The notes beneath the pieces are model-generated. The model had not been told where the DNA came from, did not search any database, and saw nothing but the letters and a program-made list of their open reading frames with translations. From contig CANQMT010000003.1 of the NCBI GenBank assembly GCA_947625055.1, positions 1 to 64,000 of the forward strand: a DNA stretch of 64,000 nt, in the 5' to 3' direction. The position numbers and the translations under genes were made by a program. The stretch comes from an uncultured Monoglobus sp. (GTDB lineage Bacteria; Bacillota; Clostridia; Monoglobales; Monoglobaceae). Each line of letters opens with the position of its first letter. The stretch's first letter is position 1. This document shows, in pieces, positions 1 through 13,200 of the stretch.

Positions 1-94
1 CTCTCGATGGTCTGTTTGCTATACTCTCTTTATCCTGTATTATATACATTGTCTTTTGTTTTTTGTTTCAACCTTCTTGCTCCTTTCGATGTGT

Positions 95-123
95 ATTATA
101 CTTAAAAGTTATTAAAATGTCAA
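95..123 (-). promoter_or_regulatory. Consensus promoter firing off the left edge
   Basis: Read on the minus strand this is TTGACA, a 17-base spacer, then TATAAT, a perfect sigma-A type promoter. Downstream is AAAGGAG (79-86). The first start codon at normal spacing is a TTG at 67-69, which opens only 13 codons. An ATG at 47-49 stays open to the window edge but has poor ribosome-binding spacing. The gene served therefore lies mostly or wholly outside the window. Confidence 0.75.
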
Positions 124-152
124 GAGTAAAATAAAGATAGCGCAAATTTTTC

Positions 153-181
153 TTGTAATTATAAGGAATGTATGTTATAAT
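153..181 (+). promoter_or_regulatory. Promoter of the small gene at 199
   Basis: TTGTAA, 17 bases, TATAAT, with an extended -10 TG at 173-174. It is divergent from the minus-strand promoter at 95-123 and ends 18 bases before the start codon. Confidence 0.75.
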
Positions 182-198
182 AAAAACGAGGTGATATT

Positions 199-405
199 AT
201 GTCTAACCGCGAAAGAGCTATTAAAATAATCGACAGCATGGATGATAATCAGCTTGTGTTTATAATCAACATTCTTGAAAGCGTCAAAGGCATTGCGGGA
301 AAGTCGGATGAATTTGATTTGATGCTCGCCCGCGACGGCGAGATTGACAATGACGAGGAATATACATCCGAAGAAGTATACAGCATATTGGGAATAGAAA
401 GATGA
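199..405 (+). CDS. Small acidic hypothetical protein, 68 aa
   Basis: The start is firm: GAGGTGA lies at 188-194 and a good promoter just upstream. The product is short, acidic and probably helical in its first half; the second half is rich in Asp and Glu and ends in a Thr-Ser-Glu-Glu-Val and Leu-Gly-Ile stretch. There is no signal peptide or membrane segment. Its size, acidity and tail are reminiscent of small antitoxin-like or addiction-module proteins, but no toxin gene follows; a terminator comes 25 bases later, so it is monocistronic. I do not recognise a family and assign no function. Confidence 0.7.
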   Translation: MSNRERAIKIIDSMDDNQLVFIINILESVKGIAGKSDEFDLMLARDGEIDNDEEYTSEEVYSILGIER

Positions 406-430
406 AATATAATAATATTTAAAAACCGCA

Positions 431-456
431 AAAGAGACGCTTGCGTCTCTTTTTTT
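431..456 (+). terminator. Rho-independent terminator
   Basis: Nine-base stem AAAGAGACG / CGTCTCTTT with a CTTG loop, running into a T tract. It closes the small gene at 199-405. Bases 457-624 after it hold nothing I can support. Confidence 0.85.
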
Positions 457-624
457 GTATGCATTTACATATATATTGTGGTTGAAGCTTGAAAAATTAA
501 TATTTTATTGTCATTTCTTACAAAAACTTCAGCAGAATTTTGTATAACAATCAGTTGAAAAACGGATATGTTTTTGGTACAATATACTATGTATAATAGT
601 GTGGTTAAATGTACATATTTGCCA

Positions 625-656
625 AAACACCCATCCCTCCCGAATTTTCAATCGGG
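625..656. repeat. Hairpin-containing intergenic repeat, copy 1
   Basis: A 32-base sequence containing CCCGA / TCGGG arms around an AT-rich loop. It recurs at 865-896, so the two copies bracket the 92-base tandem repeat. Read on the minus strand it resembles a weak terminator ending in a T run. Confidence 0.6.
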
Positions 657-840
657 TGCGGCCGGAGCCGCGGAGCGGCTTCGGGGCACAATCGTATTCC
701 GTTTCCTCGGATAAACGAGGCCACAAATCATTAACGTTTGCGGACATGTGCGGCCGGAGCCGCGGAGCGGCTTCGAGGCACAAACGTATTCCGTTTCCAC
801 GGATAAACGAGGCCACAAATCATTAACGTTTGCGGAAATG
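656..840. repeat. 92-bp direct repeat, two tandem copies
   Basis: Copies begin at 656 and 748 (period 92) and differ at only a few positions. Each starts with a GC-rich palindromic stretch (GGCCGGAGCCGCGG) and ends in AT-rich sequence. A third diverged copy lies at 40048-40140, so the family brackets the two giant genes in the same orientation. Open frames across it on both strands look incidental. Confidence 0.8.
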
Positions 841-864
841 TGCCGAAAGAAGATACTCTTAAAA

Positions 865-896
865 AAACACCCATCCCTCCCGAATTTTCAATCGGG
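865..896. repeat. Hairpin-containing intergenic repeat, copy 2
   Basis: Same sequence as 625-656, but its right end runs into nine consecutive G residues (894-902) where copy 1 has three. Confidence 0.6.
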
Positions 897-914
897 GGGG
901 GGTGACTTGTTTTA

Positions 915-1211
915 ATTGACCTTTAGGGGCGGACGCCCCCGCCCGCCCGAGGCTCCCCTTGGGTCAATCAGCAAGCTTTGCTTGCGGGTTCAAAGCTATC
1001 TTTCAAAATCGCTTGCGATTTTGACCAAGAGCTTCCTTAATGCTGTCAGCGAAGCTGACTGAGAGGGGAAATAAACCAATGAGAACCCCTCTCCGTCTTT
1101 CCGCCTTTGGCGGAAATCCACCTCCCCCGAGGGGGAGGCAAATATGGGGGCCCACCTCATCCGATTTTTTGCCCGTTCGGGCAAAAACCCACCTTCCCCT
1201 CAAGGGGAAGG
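915..1211. repeat. Array of consecutive palindromes upstream of the giant gene
   Basis: An ATTGACC / GGGTCAAT pair encloses 915-968. Perfect or near-perfect hairpins then follow at 971-985, 1004-1023, 1045-1059, 1098-1116, 1121-1138, 1166-1187 and 1192-1211, the last with arms CCTTCCCC / GGGGAAGG. Bases 1084-1139 reappear inverted at 40156-40213, so this is a dispersed repeat family rather than a unique leader. Short open frames here are not credible genes. The giant gene's promoter was not identified; it may lie within or before the array. Confidence 0.75.
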
Positions 1212-1260
1212 CTCATAACAAAGTATATTAATAAATCAAACATATAAGGAGAGATGACAT

Positions 1261-4200
1261 ATGTTAAAAAAGGTTAATCGTATCTTAGCTTTCATGCTTG
1301 CTTTGATAATGGTGCTGGGCACATTGCCGGGCATCGCGGTTTTCGCCGCCGAGCCCGATAGCGGCGCGCTTGTAGGAGAAGCCGTCGACCCTGTCGTAGG
1401 GGACGGCTCCCTTGACGTCCCGCAAGGCGCAGACTCCGCCGTCGACCCTGTCGTAGGGGACGGCGCCCTCGACGTCCCGCAAGGCGCAGACTCCGCAGCC
1501 GACCCGGCCGCAGGGGAACCCGACCTCGACGTCCCGCAAGGGGATGCAGATTTGGACGTTCCGCAGGATGAGGCGGATGCCGAGGTGCAGGCTGACAACG
1601 GCATTATGCCGATTGCCAACACCTCTGTCAATTTTGTTGAATTTGACAGCAGTAACGGCTTTGCCGGTTCAGATGATTTTAAGAATCAGTCCACCGCGCA
1701 CCTTGAGGGTGACGGGGTCGTTATTGACTCGTATACATATATTCGCGGCGGCACATCCGCGACAACGATAACGATCCCTACCGAATATATTAAAGACGGT
1801 AAAACTTACAAAGTTGTCAGAATTGCCGACAACGCTTTTGCCGGTATGGAGCTTACAAGCATTACTTTTGCCGAAAACAGCGAGATAACCGATATCGGCA
1901 GCAACGCGTTTGCGTCAAACAACCTTACGCAATTTTCGCTGCCCGCGTCGGTTCAGACTCTCGGCGTTGGCTGTTTCCAGGGAAATACCGACCTTACAAC
2001 GTTTAATTTTGATGCAACATCAAGCCTTAAGTCTATTCCCGTTGATTGTTTCTATAACTGCCAAAATCTGACAACAATAACCCTGCCCGACGGCATTACC
2101 TCGATCGGCGCGAGAGCTTTTTACGAGAATGACGCACTTCATTATATAAAGATCCCCGGAAGCGTGTCGGAAATCGGAAGCCAGGCGTTTTCAAATATTA
2201 ACAGCGGAACTAAGTGTTATATTGATCTGACCGAACATGAGCCCGGCACAATAGCCGATGCGCCCTGGGGCAATGTTGACGGTTTTGTCCAGTGGAGTAA
2301 TACCGATAAAAATAAAGCTTACTATGATAATGACTCTCCTTTTATCATAGACCCCAACAGCGGACTTATTCTCGGCCTTAAGGCAAATATTGAACATGAC
2401 AGCAACGGCGGAAAGATCGGCTCCGAAACAGCAGACGGATCCGACTTCAGATGGTATGTAAAGCAAGGCAACGCCGATCATAAAGCAGGCGGCTCATCAT
2501 CCGGCGGCGAAGGCGGCTCAAGCGACGATATGATGAGCGCGGATGGATATGGCGCATCGGTTGATTTCACAACTCTTAGTAGTATTGATGAAGGAAAAAC
2601 ATATACAGACAATGGCATTACTTATGTAGGTGGGGGTGCTAACGATATTGGTGTTAGCTCCGGAACTTATAAAGGCAAGAAAGGTTTAAAATTTAACAGT
2701 AAAGGAAAAATTTATTTTACGCCCGGAAAAGACGGACTGTGTACTGTTGAGGCAAATTACAAGAAAGGAATGAGCAATAATTCCTATTTAAAGATTACTG
2801 CGAGTGATGAAACACAAATTGATAATATTCCAGTGTCTGATAGTACCACAATAACAACATGTAAATTTAATGTAAAAGCAGGAGTGAAATATACTCTTGA
2901 GAGAGAGGGAGATGAATTTACTGTTGTTAAAATTAATGTAAAATATGGTATGGATAGCGAAGGAAATCAAAGTCTATTTGCCTTTAATCCCGCGGACTAT
3001 GGGACTCTTGACATTACTACTAAATATGACAATATGTTTACACTGTTTAATGCTGCCACCACCACCGGTAAAGGAGGAACCGTTAAATACGCCGGATATA
3101 CGCTCACAAAAGCATTAAAATTCAATAATGACGGCGGTTTAAAATTTACTCCTGAACAGGATGGACTCATTACTCTTGTTTTCAGCGCATGGTCAGCGAA
3201 ATACGGCGGAGTAGACCTAAGCGCTAAAGCTACAGCGCCACCGGGCTTAGCAGATCCTACCTCAATAGAAATTAGAGATATTACAGACGGTGAGAGCAGT
3301 GATGTTGATGTTAAGACACAGACATTATCACAGGAAGGAGACGTAGACGGCGATAATTTTGTAACCGCTGTGTTTGAGTTTAAAGCGGGAAAAACCTATC
3401 AAATTAAAAGAGCATCCGGAACGGAGCAGCAGCTTTATTTAGCAATTGCCGAATACGGAGCGAGCCTTGCCACCCCCGTTCCCGAGCCCACGGAGACTCC
3501 CGAGCCCACGGAAGATCCCGGCTCGGACACTCCCAAAGCCCCGGCGGATTACAGCTATATTCACGAAAAGAGTGATAGCGACAGTTTTGCAATAGATGAC
3601 CTCACAAACGGCGGATGGCTTGATATTAAAATACCCCGTTATGTAAAAAAGAATAAGGACGGCTCCGATACCGATCCGAGTAATCTTATAGAGATCAAAG
3701 GCATAGCCGACGGCGCTTTTGCGACGCGTCCGGCTGTTTATGCCGTGCATAAAGTTGATTTTTCGGAGCTTGAAGGAGTCATGGAGAGCATTCCCGCAAG
3801 CGCGTTCTGGAACGCCCAAAAACTCAACAACGTGATAATTCCCGAGGGCGTCAAGACAATAGAAAAATTTGCGTTCCGCGGCTGCTATGCTCTTGAAGGC
3901 TCCGAGATCCCTGCAAGCGCTCCCGAATACGCGCAGGCCACCGCGAACGACAGCGGCAAGAAAAAGGCGATATATCTGCCGTCAACGGTTGAAAAAGTCG
4001 GTTACTGGGCCTTCCGCCAGTGCCAGGACAGCCTGCGCACGGTCATATTCGGAACACAGGCCAAAGACGGAACCGATTACACTAAGGACAACCGTCATGA
4101 CGCTCCGCTTACAAATATAGACACAGGCGCGTTTGCCCGCTGCTATAAGCTGCAGCACATATTTATGCAAGGAACTCCCCAAGGCAGTCTTCGCGGCACA

Positions 4201-7200
4201 ATGACCTATACCGACGGCGTGGAGACCGACGAAGGCCAAATTCCGGCTGAGCCTTTCTGCGCGTATGACGCGAATATACATTATAAGAACAGCAAGACCA
4301 CATATGCCTATAACGTTGAGGCGACTGACTCCGAGGGAAATACATGGGTGTTTGACCGCGTGAACAAGGATATAGTAAACTATGTCAGCGGAGCGACTAT
4401 AAAAAATAATACTATCAGCGAGATTACCATTCCCGCGGCTTTGACATATACCGATCCCGAGAGCAAAAGCGAGGTTAAGGACGACCTTGTTATCGGCGCC
4501 GGCCAGGGAACCGACAACACGGCGATATTTAATGTCAGCAGCTCGAGCAGGAGCATTCACAATCTTCCTCGGGTAACTAAGGTAGAAACGCTCCACATTC
4601 CTGCCACTATAAAGGAGATCAACTTCTCGGCTTTCTACCAGCTCGGTCTGGACACGATCGACTTCCAAGGCGGAGAGGACTCTCAGCTTGAAGATATAAA
4701 CTACCGCGCGTTCGGAACAAGCGCTTCCAGTGGAAGAGATATGGAAATTGAAAATTTGGTATTTCCTCCCAATATTAAGAACATCGGATCTTTGGCGTTT
4801 CAGAAAAGAACGCTCAATCAAACTGAGCAAGTAGAGCTTAAAGGCGCCGATGATCAGACGGTTCAAGCGGGCGTTCTGACCCTGCCGGGCGAGATCGAGA
4901 GCGTGGCGGTTGACGCGTTTGACGGCGCGGAAGGCGTAGGCAAAGTAAGCGTTCAGCAGTATCGTTACAACGAAAGCGACGGCGAATACAATCCGGCAGT
5001 CAGCCATTATTTTGACGCGCCCGAGGATGTGTACAAAAACGCGCCGTTCGGTTTTGTTCCCACAACAGCAATGAGTAATGCCGGCATAAAATCTCCTCAG
5101 ACGGAGTATGTTGACACTTCGCTGCCGAGATATTCGGATTATGTTCTGCAGCCTAAAAATCCCGAGAGGCCTAATGACAGACCTCACGCCAAAGCTGATC
5201 CGGATGGAACCAATACGGCCGTGATCAATCTGCAGATAATTATGGAAGGAAAAACTACCAACGTATATCAGGCGGAATATCAGCAAAACTTTGCGGTACC
5301 CACCGCCACGCCCGACCCGAGCCTGCCCACAGCCGTGCCCGCGCCGACTATGCCCGCCGAAGCTGCTCCCGGCACGAGCGGAGCTCAAAAGATCAGCAAG
5401 AGCGGCTTGCCGCAAGGTTTTGTTTTTGCGGCCTCGGGCGACAATCAGTATGTAACAGGCTCGGAAAGCGGCGTTACATATCTCAATAATGAATCGAAGG
5501 ATTATTTTAAGCTTGGCAGCGAAGATAGCATAATGTTCAAGTCCTCAAACTCCGGAACGCTCACATTGGTGTTCTCTGCCGCTGACGCGGGAAACGCCGC
5601 GCAGATAAATGTTAATGACGAAAGATATAATGTCTCAAAAGTCAGAGATCAAAGCGAGATGTATAGCAACGCGGCGACCGCGGTAATAGATATTGAACCC
5701 GAAACAGAATATACAATATCCAGAAGTTCGGGCACGCTTAATCTTTACTTTATCGACTTGAAATATGACGCAGTGAGCACGCCGGAGCCGACAGAAGAGC
5801 CTACGCCCACGCCCACAACCGGAACGGAGGAACCTGCGGCTACACCGACCCCCACAGCCACACCCGAAACAGTTGAGCCTACGGTTACACCCGGAACGGG
5901 CGAACCTTCCGGTGACGGCGTTGCCGCCGGTGTGCATAAGCTGGTAAGTGATAGCGGAGACAAAGAAACAATTAATGGTATAACAATTACCGGAGATACA
6001 AAACAATTAGATAATAGTATTACCTATGATGGACAAACAGCCACTTATGGAATAAAAACTGCTGATAAAATTGCTGAATTTACAGCCGCAGAAAATGGTA
6101 CATGTATATTAGTGAGCGGTACTATTGATAGTGGTAATTTTGATTCATCAACTCATAAGTTTAAAGTGGATAGTACTGATTATGAATTGTCCAAAGATGC
6201 AAATAGTGCTAATACTAATGCTTATATAACAAATTCAATACCGATAACTAAGGGAACAAAATATACTGTTACAAAAGGTAGTGGTACAAAAGCCGCTTTA
6301 TGCTTTATTGACATAACTTACACCTCCGGTGACAGCGGTATTGATGGGCCGTCAATAGCTTCGGCGGCCAAGTATGCTCCCGCGTCAAATCTCAAGCTTA
6401 TCCCGTTGGAGTATGAGCTTGATCCCCGCGCGGGCGGAGAAAACATCATCAACAACGAATGGTGGTCCGGTGACGCCAAACTTTCCGAACCGAAACAGAC
6501 TCAGGTCGATCTGCCCGAAAATTGGAAAACCGACCCGCAATCCGGTTTAGGCACGCAAAACAATGCCGATGTGCCGTATCAGATCGATCTGACAAATATC
6601 AGAGGAAACGGCACGGCCACATTCACAGTGTATTATCGTCCGGAAGGTCAGCCGTATATAACGATCGACTATCATGACGTTTTGGTCGACGTGTTCCATA
6701 AGCAGCTTTATAACAAAAACGAGAGCGGCGGCACGGTCAACGGCGATCTGCCGACACAGGATGACGCACAGCCCGAAGGCGGCGCCGACGGCGAGAAAAA
6801 TATGTACGTCGAGGGTTATAAGGTCAAGATCAAAAATGTGGATCAAGCCAACTTCTTTAAGAAGGAAGGCGCGCAGCTCTGCGCGTTTGCCGGCTGGCTT
6901 GTTGTGCCGAACGGCGCGGATGATCCGAAGATCACTTCCGGTCTTAACAAGATCTATGACGTTCCGCCTCAGCTTTCCGATTTTACATCCGCGAAAGCTC
7001 TTACCGACGCGGAACTTACTGATGAGAGTATTTCGTCCGCTCTCAAAGGTTTTGTGGGCGCTGACGGAGTCGCGTTTATCGGATATCAGAATTTAACTTC
7101 CGGTGATTTCACATTCCCGATGGGCGAAACCGACCGCACCCTGTACGCGGTGTGGGCAACCGATAACGACGGCGACGGTATTCCCGATTACAGCGACCTC

Positions 7201-10200
7201 AGAAAACTGAACTACCACATGAACGGCGGTTATTGGACAAACGGAGAGACGACTTATGGCGACGACGCGGACAGCGAACAGATCGATCCATACAGCGTTT
7301 TTGTTCCCAAAAATGAGCCGGCTTATGACGTGTACCAAAACAACGTTGATCCCGTTAAGAATGAGATAGAAAACTACGCGGGTCTCGGCAAAAAGATGAA
7401 GTTTGCCTTCCTCGGCTGGAATCTTAAGCAATATCCCGGATATATTGACGCGGAGGGAAATTATATTGACGAAGAAGGAAATTCAACCTCTCTCGAGGAA
7501 GACTCCGATATCGTCAAAAACATGGTCACGACCATAGACACACGCGACGATCAAAACATTTATGACCTTTACGCGGTTTGGGGCGAGGATCTGCAGCCCG
7601 ATCCGGGAACTTTAGATCCCGGCGACGGTGTGCCCGACTGCAACCAGGTGTTATATGTTTCGAACGAGCCTAAAGGAGCCGAAGGCAATCTTGTCGGCAC
7701 TGCAAAACATATCCCGACCGACAGCGGCAATTACAGAAGCGCGACTGCCTCGTCGGGCGCGGACAAAGTGATCGTTCAGCCCGAAAATGACTCGATCAGA
7801 CTTCCCGAGCTTGAGGGTTATGTGTTCCGCGGCTGGAGCACCTCTGAAAGTTACAGTGTTGACGATGAGCATTCCGCGAATTACGGCCCGGTCGGCGGCG
7901 TTGGAGCCGATCAAAAAGACCACAATCCGATCGACGATAATATATACTATCCGGCGCAGCTTAAAAACACAAAATACGCCGCCGGAGAGTTAATCACAGA
8001 TGAGAAGACTTGGTTCAGCAAACCCGCGGGCCTTACTAAGCTTTACGCGATCTGGGAGCCGGTCAAGTTCGGCGTGCGCTATCTGCCGAACGGATTTCCG
8101 AAATTCGGCGCGGAAGAGGAGACATATCCCAGAGCGCCGATCGACACAAAAACATATGAGGACGGCAAGGAGGTTACGCTGCTCGAGCCTTTGCGCGACG
8201 GCGGCGACACCACAGAATACTTCTTCGCGCCCGGCGAAGGCGGAGATATTTCGGGAAGTCATTCAGATAATGAACATTCGCTGTTCCTCGGCTGGACGGC
8301 AGGCGACGATGTGCCCAATATCACGTCATACTCGCTGTATAAAGATCATGAAGTTAAGAAGCCCGAAGAGAACGTCACAATGAAGAAAGACCCGTACAGC
8401 AACGTTATGAACGTGTTCGCGGTTTGGACCAATGATTACTATGACGCTGCAAAAGACGGCGCTGAGAGAGCATTAAACGCTGACGGAAGCGCCACACAGG
8501 GTCAGGGCGTGACATACCGAGACTTAAAGCCCGACTATATGCAGGTAATTTATAACAGCAACGCGGGCATTTACAGAGAAAATGTCAAAAATATGCCGTA
8601 TGACGATAACGTGTATTCAAGTGCAGGTGTTAGCGTTACGGTTTCGCAAGTAGGCGGTGACGGCACAGGCATACCCACAAGAGAAGGCTATAACTTCCTC
8701 GGCTGGAGCCTGAACGACCCCGAGCCTAAGGGCACCGACGGCAAGATCACGCTCTATTACCCGACCACAAAAGTTGCCGACGATAAATACACATACGCGA
8801 CAACCTTTGCCAAGGGCGACACAATGGATATTCTGTACGCCGTTTGGGAAGGCATACCCACCTATGGCGTTGTTTACAACGGCAACGGCGACACTCACGG
8901 AACCGAGCCGGTTGACAACCAGACCTACGTCACGGGCGCGGATATCACCGTAAAGGGCAATGTTGGTTTGGACGGCGACATCGGCGGCGAAGAAAATGAC
9001 GATTTGGTCCGCGAGGGCGCGGTCTTCCTCGGCTGGAGCAAAACCAAGACCGATCTTATTACGAAGCCCGATGATCTGAATGAAGTTACAATCTACAGCC
9101 CCGACGGCGACAAATCAACTGTACAAATGCCGGCGGAACTGCCCGACAACGGTATCTTCACGCTCTACGCGGTATGGGCGGCCGACGCCAACGGCGACGG
9201 CAAGCCCGATTATGATCAGATCATCTATCAGGCGGGCGACGCGGGCGACGCTGTGACGTTTGGAGACAAGAAATTCCCCTACGCGGTTGACGCTTTGACG
9301 GTAACGGATAGTTACACCATAATCCCCGAAGAGCCTCAATGGGAGAACAGCACCTTCCTCGGCTGGAAGAGCAACATAGAAGGCGACGAAACAATATACA
9401 AAACCGGTACCGGCAACACTTCGATCGCGAAAGATAAATTCCCTGCCACCGGTTTGATACTCACGGCGCAGTGGTCATCCACCGCCACGCTTGAGTATAA
9501 CTTAAACGGCGGAACATATCAAAGTGAAAGTAACAACCCCACGTTTAAGCATAACACTGGCGAGTATGTGACTCTCGGTACCGACGGCGGCGACCTTAAA
9601 GAAGAACCTACAAAAGAAGGATATGTTTTAATCGGCTGGACGGATGACGCAAAAGCCAATGGTGTAAGCGAATACGGCACAAAAGATCATCCTTTAGGCG
9701 AAGTGGCAACCGTTCCCGGAGTTGTTATGAACGCCGAGAATAATGGCACGACCACAGTTTACGCGGTATGGGCCAAGGACGAAAAGGGCGAAACGGGCAG
9801 CGGCGACAATACCGCCGATGCTTATCAGGTATGGTATGATCCCGGATATATGCCCGGAACGAAGGATCCGGCAACAGCAGCCCAAAATATACCCAATAGT
9901 GTTGAGACGTATGATACAATCGGTGCGAATGTTACAGTAAAATATGATACGGAACCCACACTTGAAGTTGATGGCAAAAAATACATTTTCTTGGGCTGGA
10001 GCCTTAATAATCCGGAATATGATCAAAGCGCGCCTCTGTATAAGGCGGGGCATATCTTCACAAAGTCGGGATATCCGGATATACTTTATGCGATATGGGC
10101 GACAGATGACTCTCTCACCCTGACTTATCATGAGAACGGCGGAACAATCAGTTCTTACACCGGTGACAGCTCGAGCAGAACCGAGCGTGAAGGCTGGAAG

Positions 10201-13200
10201 ACTGTGACAGGAACCGCGAATATGGTTATTCCGCTTGAAATGAACGGCGTTCAGCAAAGCGGATATACCAACGAGTTTATCGGTCCCAAATATCCCGTAG
10301 GCGACACGGGCGCCGACACAGTATTTATCGGCTGGACAGAGGAAAAGCCGGAAAGTGACAGCGGCAAGCTTAAGAAAGTTTACGGCAATGTCGAAAACGG
10401 TGCGGAAGAAATTGATTGGCCAAATATACTTTCAAGGTATACTTTTACAAATCATAACGCAGACGTCTACGCGGTATGGTCGACCGACACGTTCGGCGGT
10501 CCCGGCGAGGAGCCCGGCGCGACGCCCGGACCGGACGAGATAGCCGATGTTTATCAGATAAAGTATGATCCGGGCAAATATCCGGAGAGCGCGGGCGACG
10601 GGCTTAAGGGAAATCCCGTTACCGGCGCGGTTGGAATACCCGCGGATTATGACGAGCACACGATCGGTCAGCATGTGGTTGTGGCCGGTCCCGCTCCCAC
10701 GCTTGAGGGATATAAGTTCAAAGGCTGGAGCCTGAACGATCCGAACGGTGAGGGCTATAAAGACGGAACAAGTCTCTATCAGGCCGGCGACCACTTCATC
10801 AAAAACGGCCGCCTCGACACCCTCTACGCCGTATGGGAGAAGGTAGAAACTTATCCTCTGATATATGACGCGAATATTAAAAATCCTGATGAGAATAAAT
10901 ACATAGCGGAAAGCTATGAGGATGGACAGGAAATCACTCTCCTTGACTTACAAGCCATAAAAAATAAAGGTGGATTTACGGATGTTGAGGAGATCCAAAC
11001 AGGTGACGACGGAACAAAATATGTGTTCTTTGGCTGGCAATCTGTTAACGCCGGCGCTTCGCCTTCGACCGGATTGCGCAAGAGAGGTCAATCAGATATC
11101 GTATACAGCAAGGAATGGGTGCATGATAATAAGCTTGTAATGAATCAAGAGATTCTTGATGATAAGAGAATCACTAAGCATGGCAAATTAAACAAGGATA
11201 CCAATAATGACGGAAAATATGACAGCTTACAGGTATACGGTATTTGGGAGGAAGACACATTTAATAAAGATTCCGGCGATTATGGCGAGGACCAAAAAGG
11301 CAACGGCGACGGCATAGCCGATGTGCTGCAGGTTGCGTACAGACCCGGAGCGCCCGCAGATGCCGGAGTCAAGGTTGAGAACATGCCCAAGGATGAAGGC
11401 AAGTATTACTATTATTCGGCGCGCAGTGATGCTTTCAGTGACAGGATCGCAGACACCGTATACATCAAGGGCGCGGGAGAGGACGGAAAACAGCAGCCCA
11501 CGGCGGAAGGTTATAAATTCCTCGGCTGGACATTGACAAACGGCGATCATTACGCGGGTCAGGAGGGCAATAACCCGACCACAGGAAAGCCCTACATTTT
11601 GGGCGACAGCTTCATAAAGAGTCCGTTCCATGAAATTCTCACCGCCCAATGGGAGAAGACATACGATTATAAGATCAGATATAATTTTGATGAAACTCAA
11701 GAAGCTTGCGCCGGTCCCCACAATAACGGCGACACGGTTGTATTGGCCGATGACTTTAAGACAACCACAACCGGCGCCGACAGCGTTCCCACAAAGAATG
11801 GATATGTCTTTGTTGGATGGACGACCGATAAAGCAGAAGTGAATGCAATGTCTTTTGCTGATTTGAACAGTGCAAACACCACGATCTCCGTAACAATTAA
11901 TGACAGCGATACCGGTGGAAATGTCACCACCGACGAAGACGGTGTAAAATATGTTGACGTCTACGCGGTATGGGCCGTGGATGAAAAAGGCAAGATCGAA
12001 GATGGCGGTGCTCAAAACGGCGACGGTATACCCGATTTCAAGCAGGTATTCTATGATTGGGGACTTGCCGGTACTGTCGAGTCCGAATCAAAGACAGGCA
12101 AGCTGCCTGTTGACGGTAATGGCTATGAAAATGGCAATAAGGTCGTTGTCAAAGAGCCCGAAGAGAAGCTCGACTGGAAAGAGGGTTATTCCTTCGTGGG
12201 TTGGAGCTTCGATAAGCAAAGTGGAATAGGACAGGCGGACGATCTGAAAACGTTCACGCACAAGATACTGGTTCCCGGCGCGTCATTTACTATGGGCGAT
12301 ACGATCAGCGAGGTCGATAAAGAGGGCGATACGCACCCGAACGATAAAGGCGTAACACTATACGCGATCTGGGCGAAGGACGCGATCTATAAGCTGACAT
12401 ATAATCTTAATGATAAAAAAGAGGCGGGCGATGCTCAGACCTATGATGACGAGAAACTCTATCCCGCAGGCGCGTCAATTAATCTTGCCGACCCGAAATA
12501 TACCGAGACCATAACTGATAGAAATATTGGCGCTTTCGCGGGCTGGATCAACAAAACAGATAATACGTCTTTGGCTAAAATCCAAGACGGCGGCGCTCCG
12601 AAAGTGCTTGGTAAAGATGGCAGTCTGATTGATGCCGAGTTGGCGGAGGCTATGATCAACGGTGTGACGTTCGGCACGGATAATATTGAGGTTGTGGCTG
12701 TTTGGGCTGAGGATAAGTTCGACCCGAACAAGCCGGATAATGATCCCGATAATCCTCAGGCGCCCGACAGCGTTCCCGACGCGTTCCAGGTTGACTATAA
12801 CGCAAACGCGGGTACATATCCCGGCCTTAATGAGAAGGATATAAGCGGTATACCCAACGACACCGCCAAATACAGTGTCGGCGATACGGTACATATCGAG
12901 GGACTTAGCAATCCGACGTCAACGTCGGGCTGGACGTTTAAGGGCTGGAGCCTGAATAAACCCGACGGCACGGGATACAAACCGGAAACCGAACTACTCT
13001 ATCAGTCGGGTGACACATTCACCAAGAGCGGCAAGCTTGATATCCTCTACGCGATATGGACAAATGACGACAGATACACCGTGACATATGACGGCAACAA
13101 GCCGAGTGGAGCGAGTGACGCAACAGGTGCTCTTCCTCCGGTTAGTGAAAATCATCTCAACGGCGAGACTGTAACGCTTGAGGAGACACCAAACACTTAC

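Noticed and set aside
656-840. CRISPR-like array
   Set aside because: Only two adjacent copies of 92 bases with no unique spacers, and no cas genes in the window.
529-1231. Several short open frames on both strands upstream of the giant gene
   Set aside because: They are translations of palindromic and tandem repeats, with no ribosome binding sites at proper spacing.
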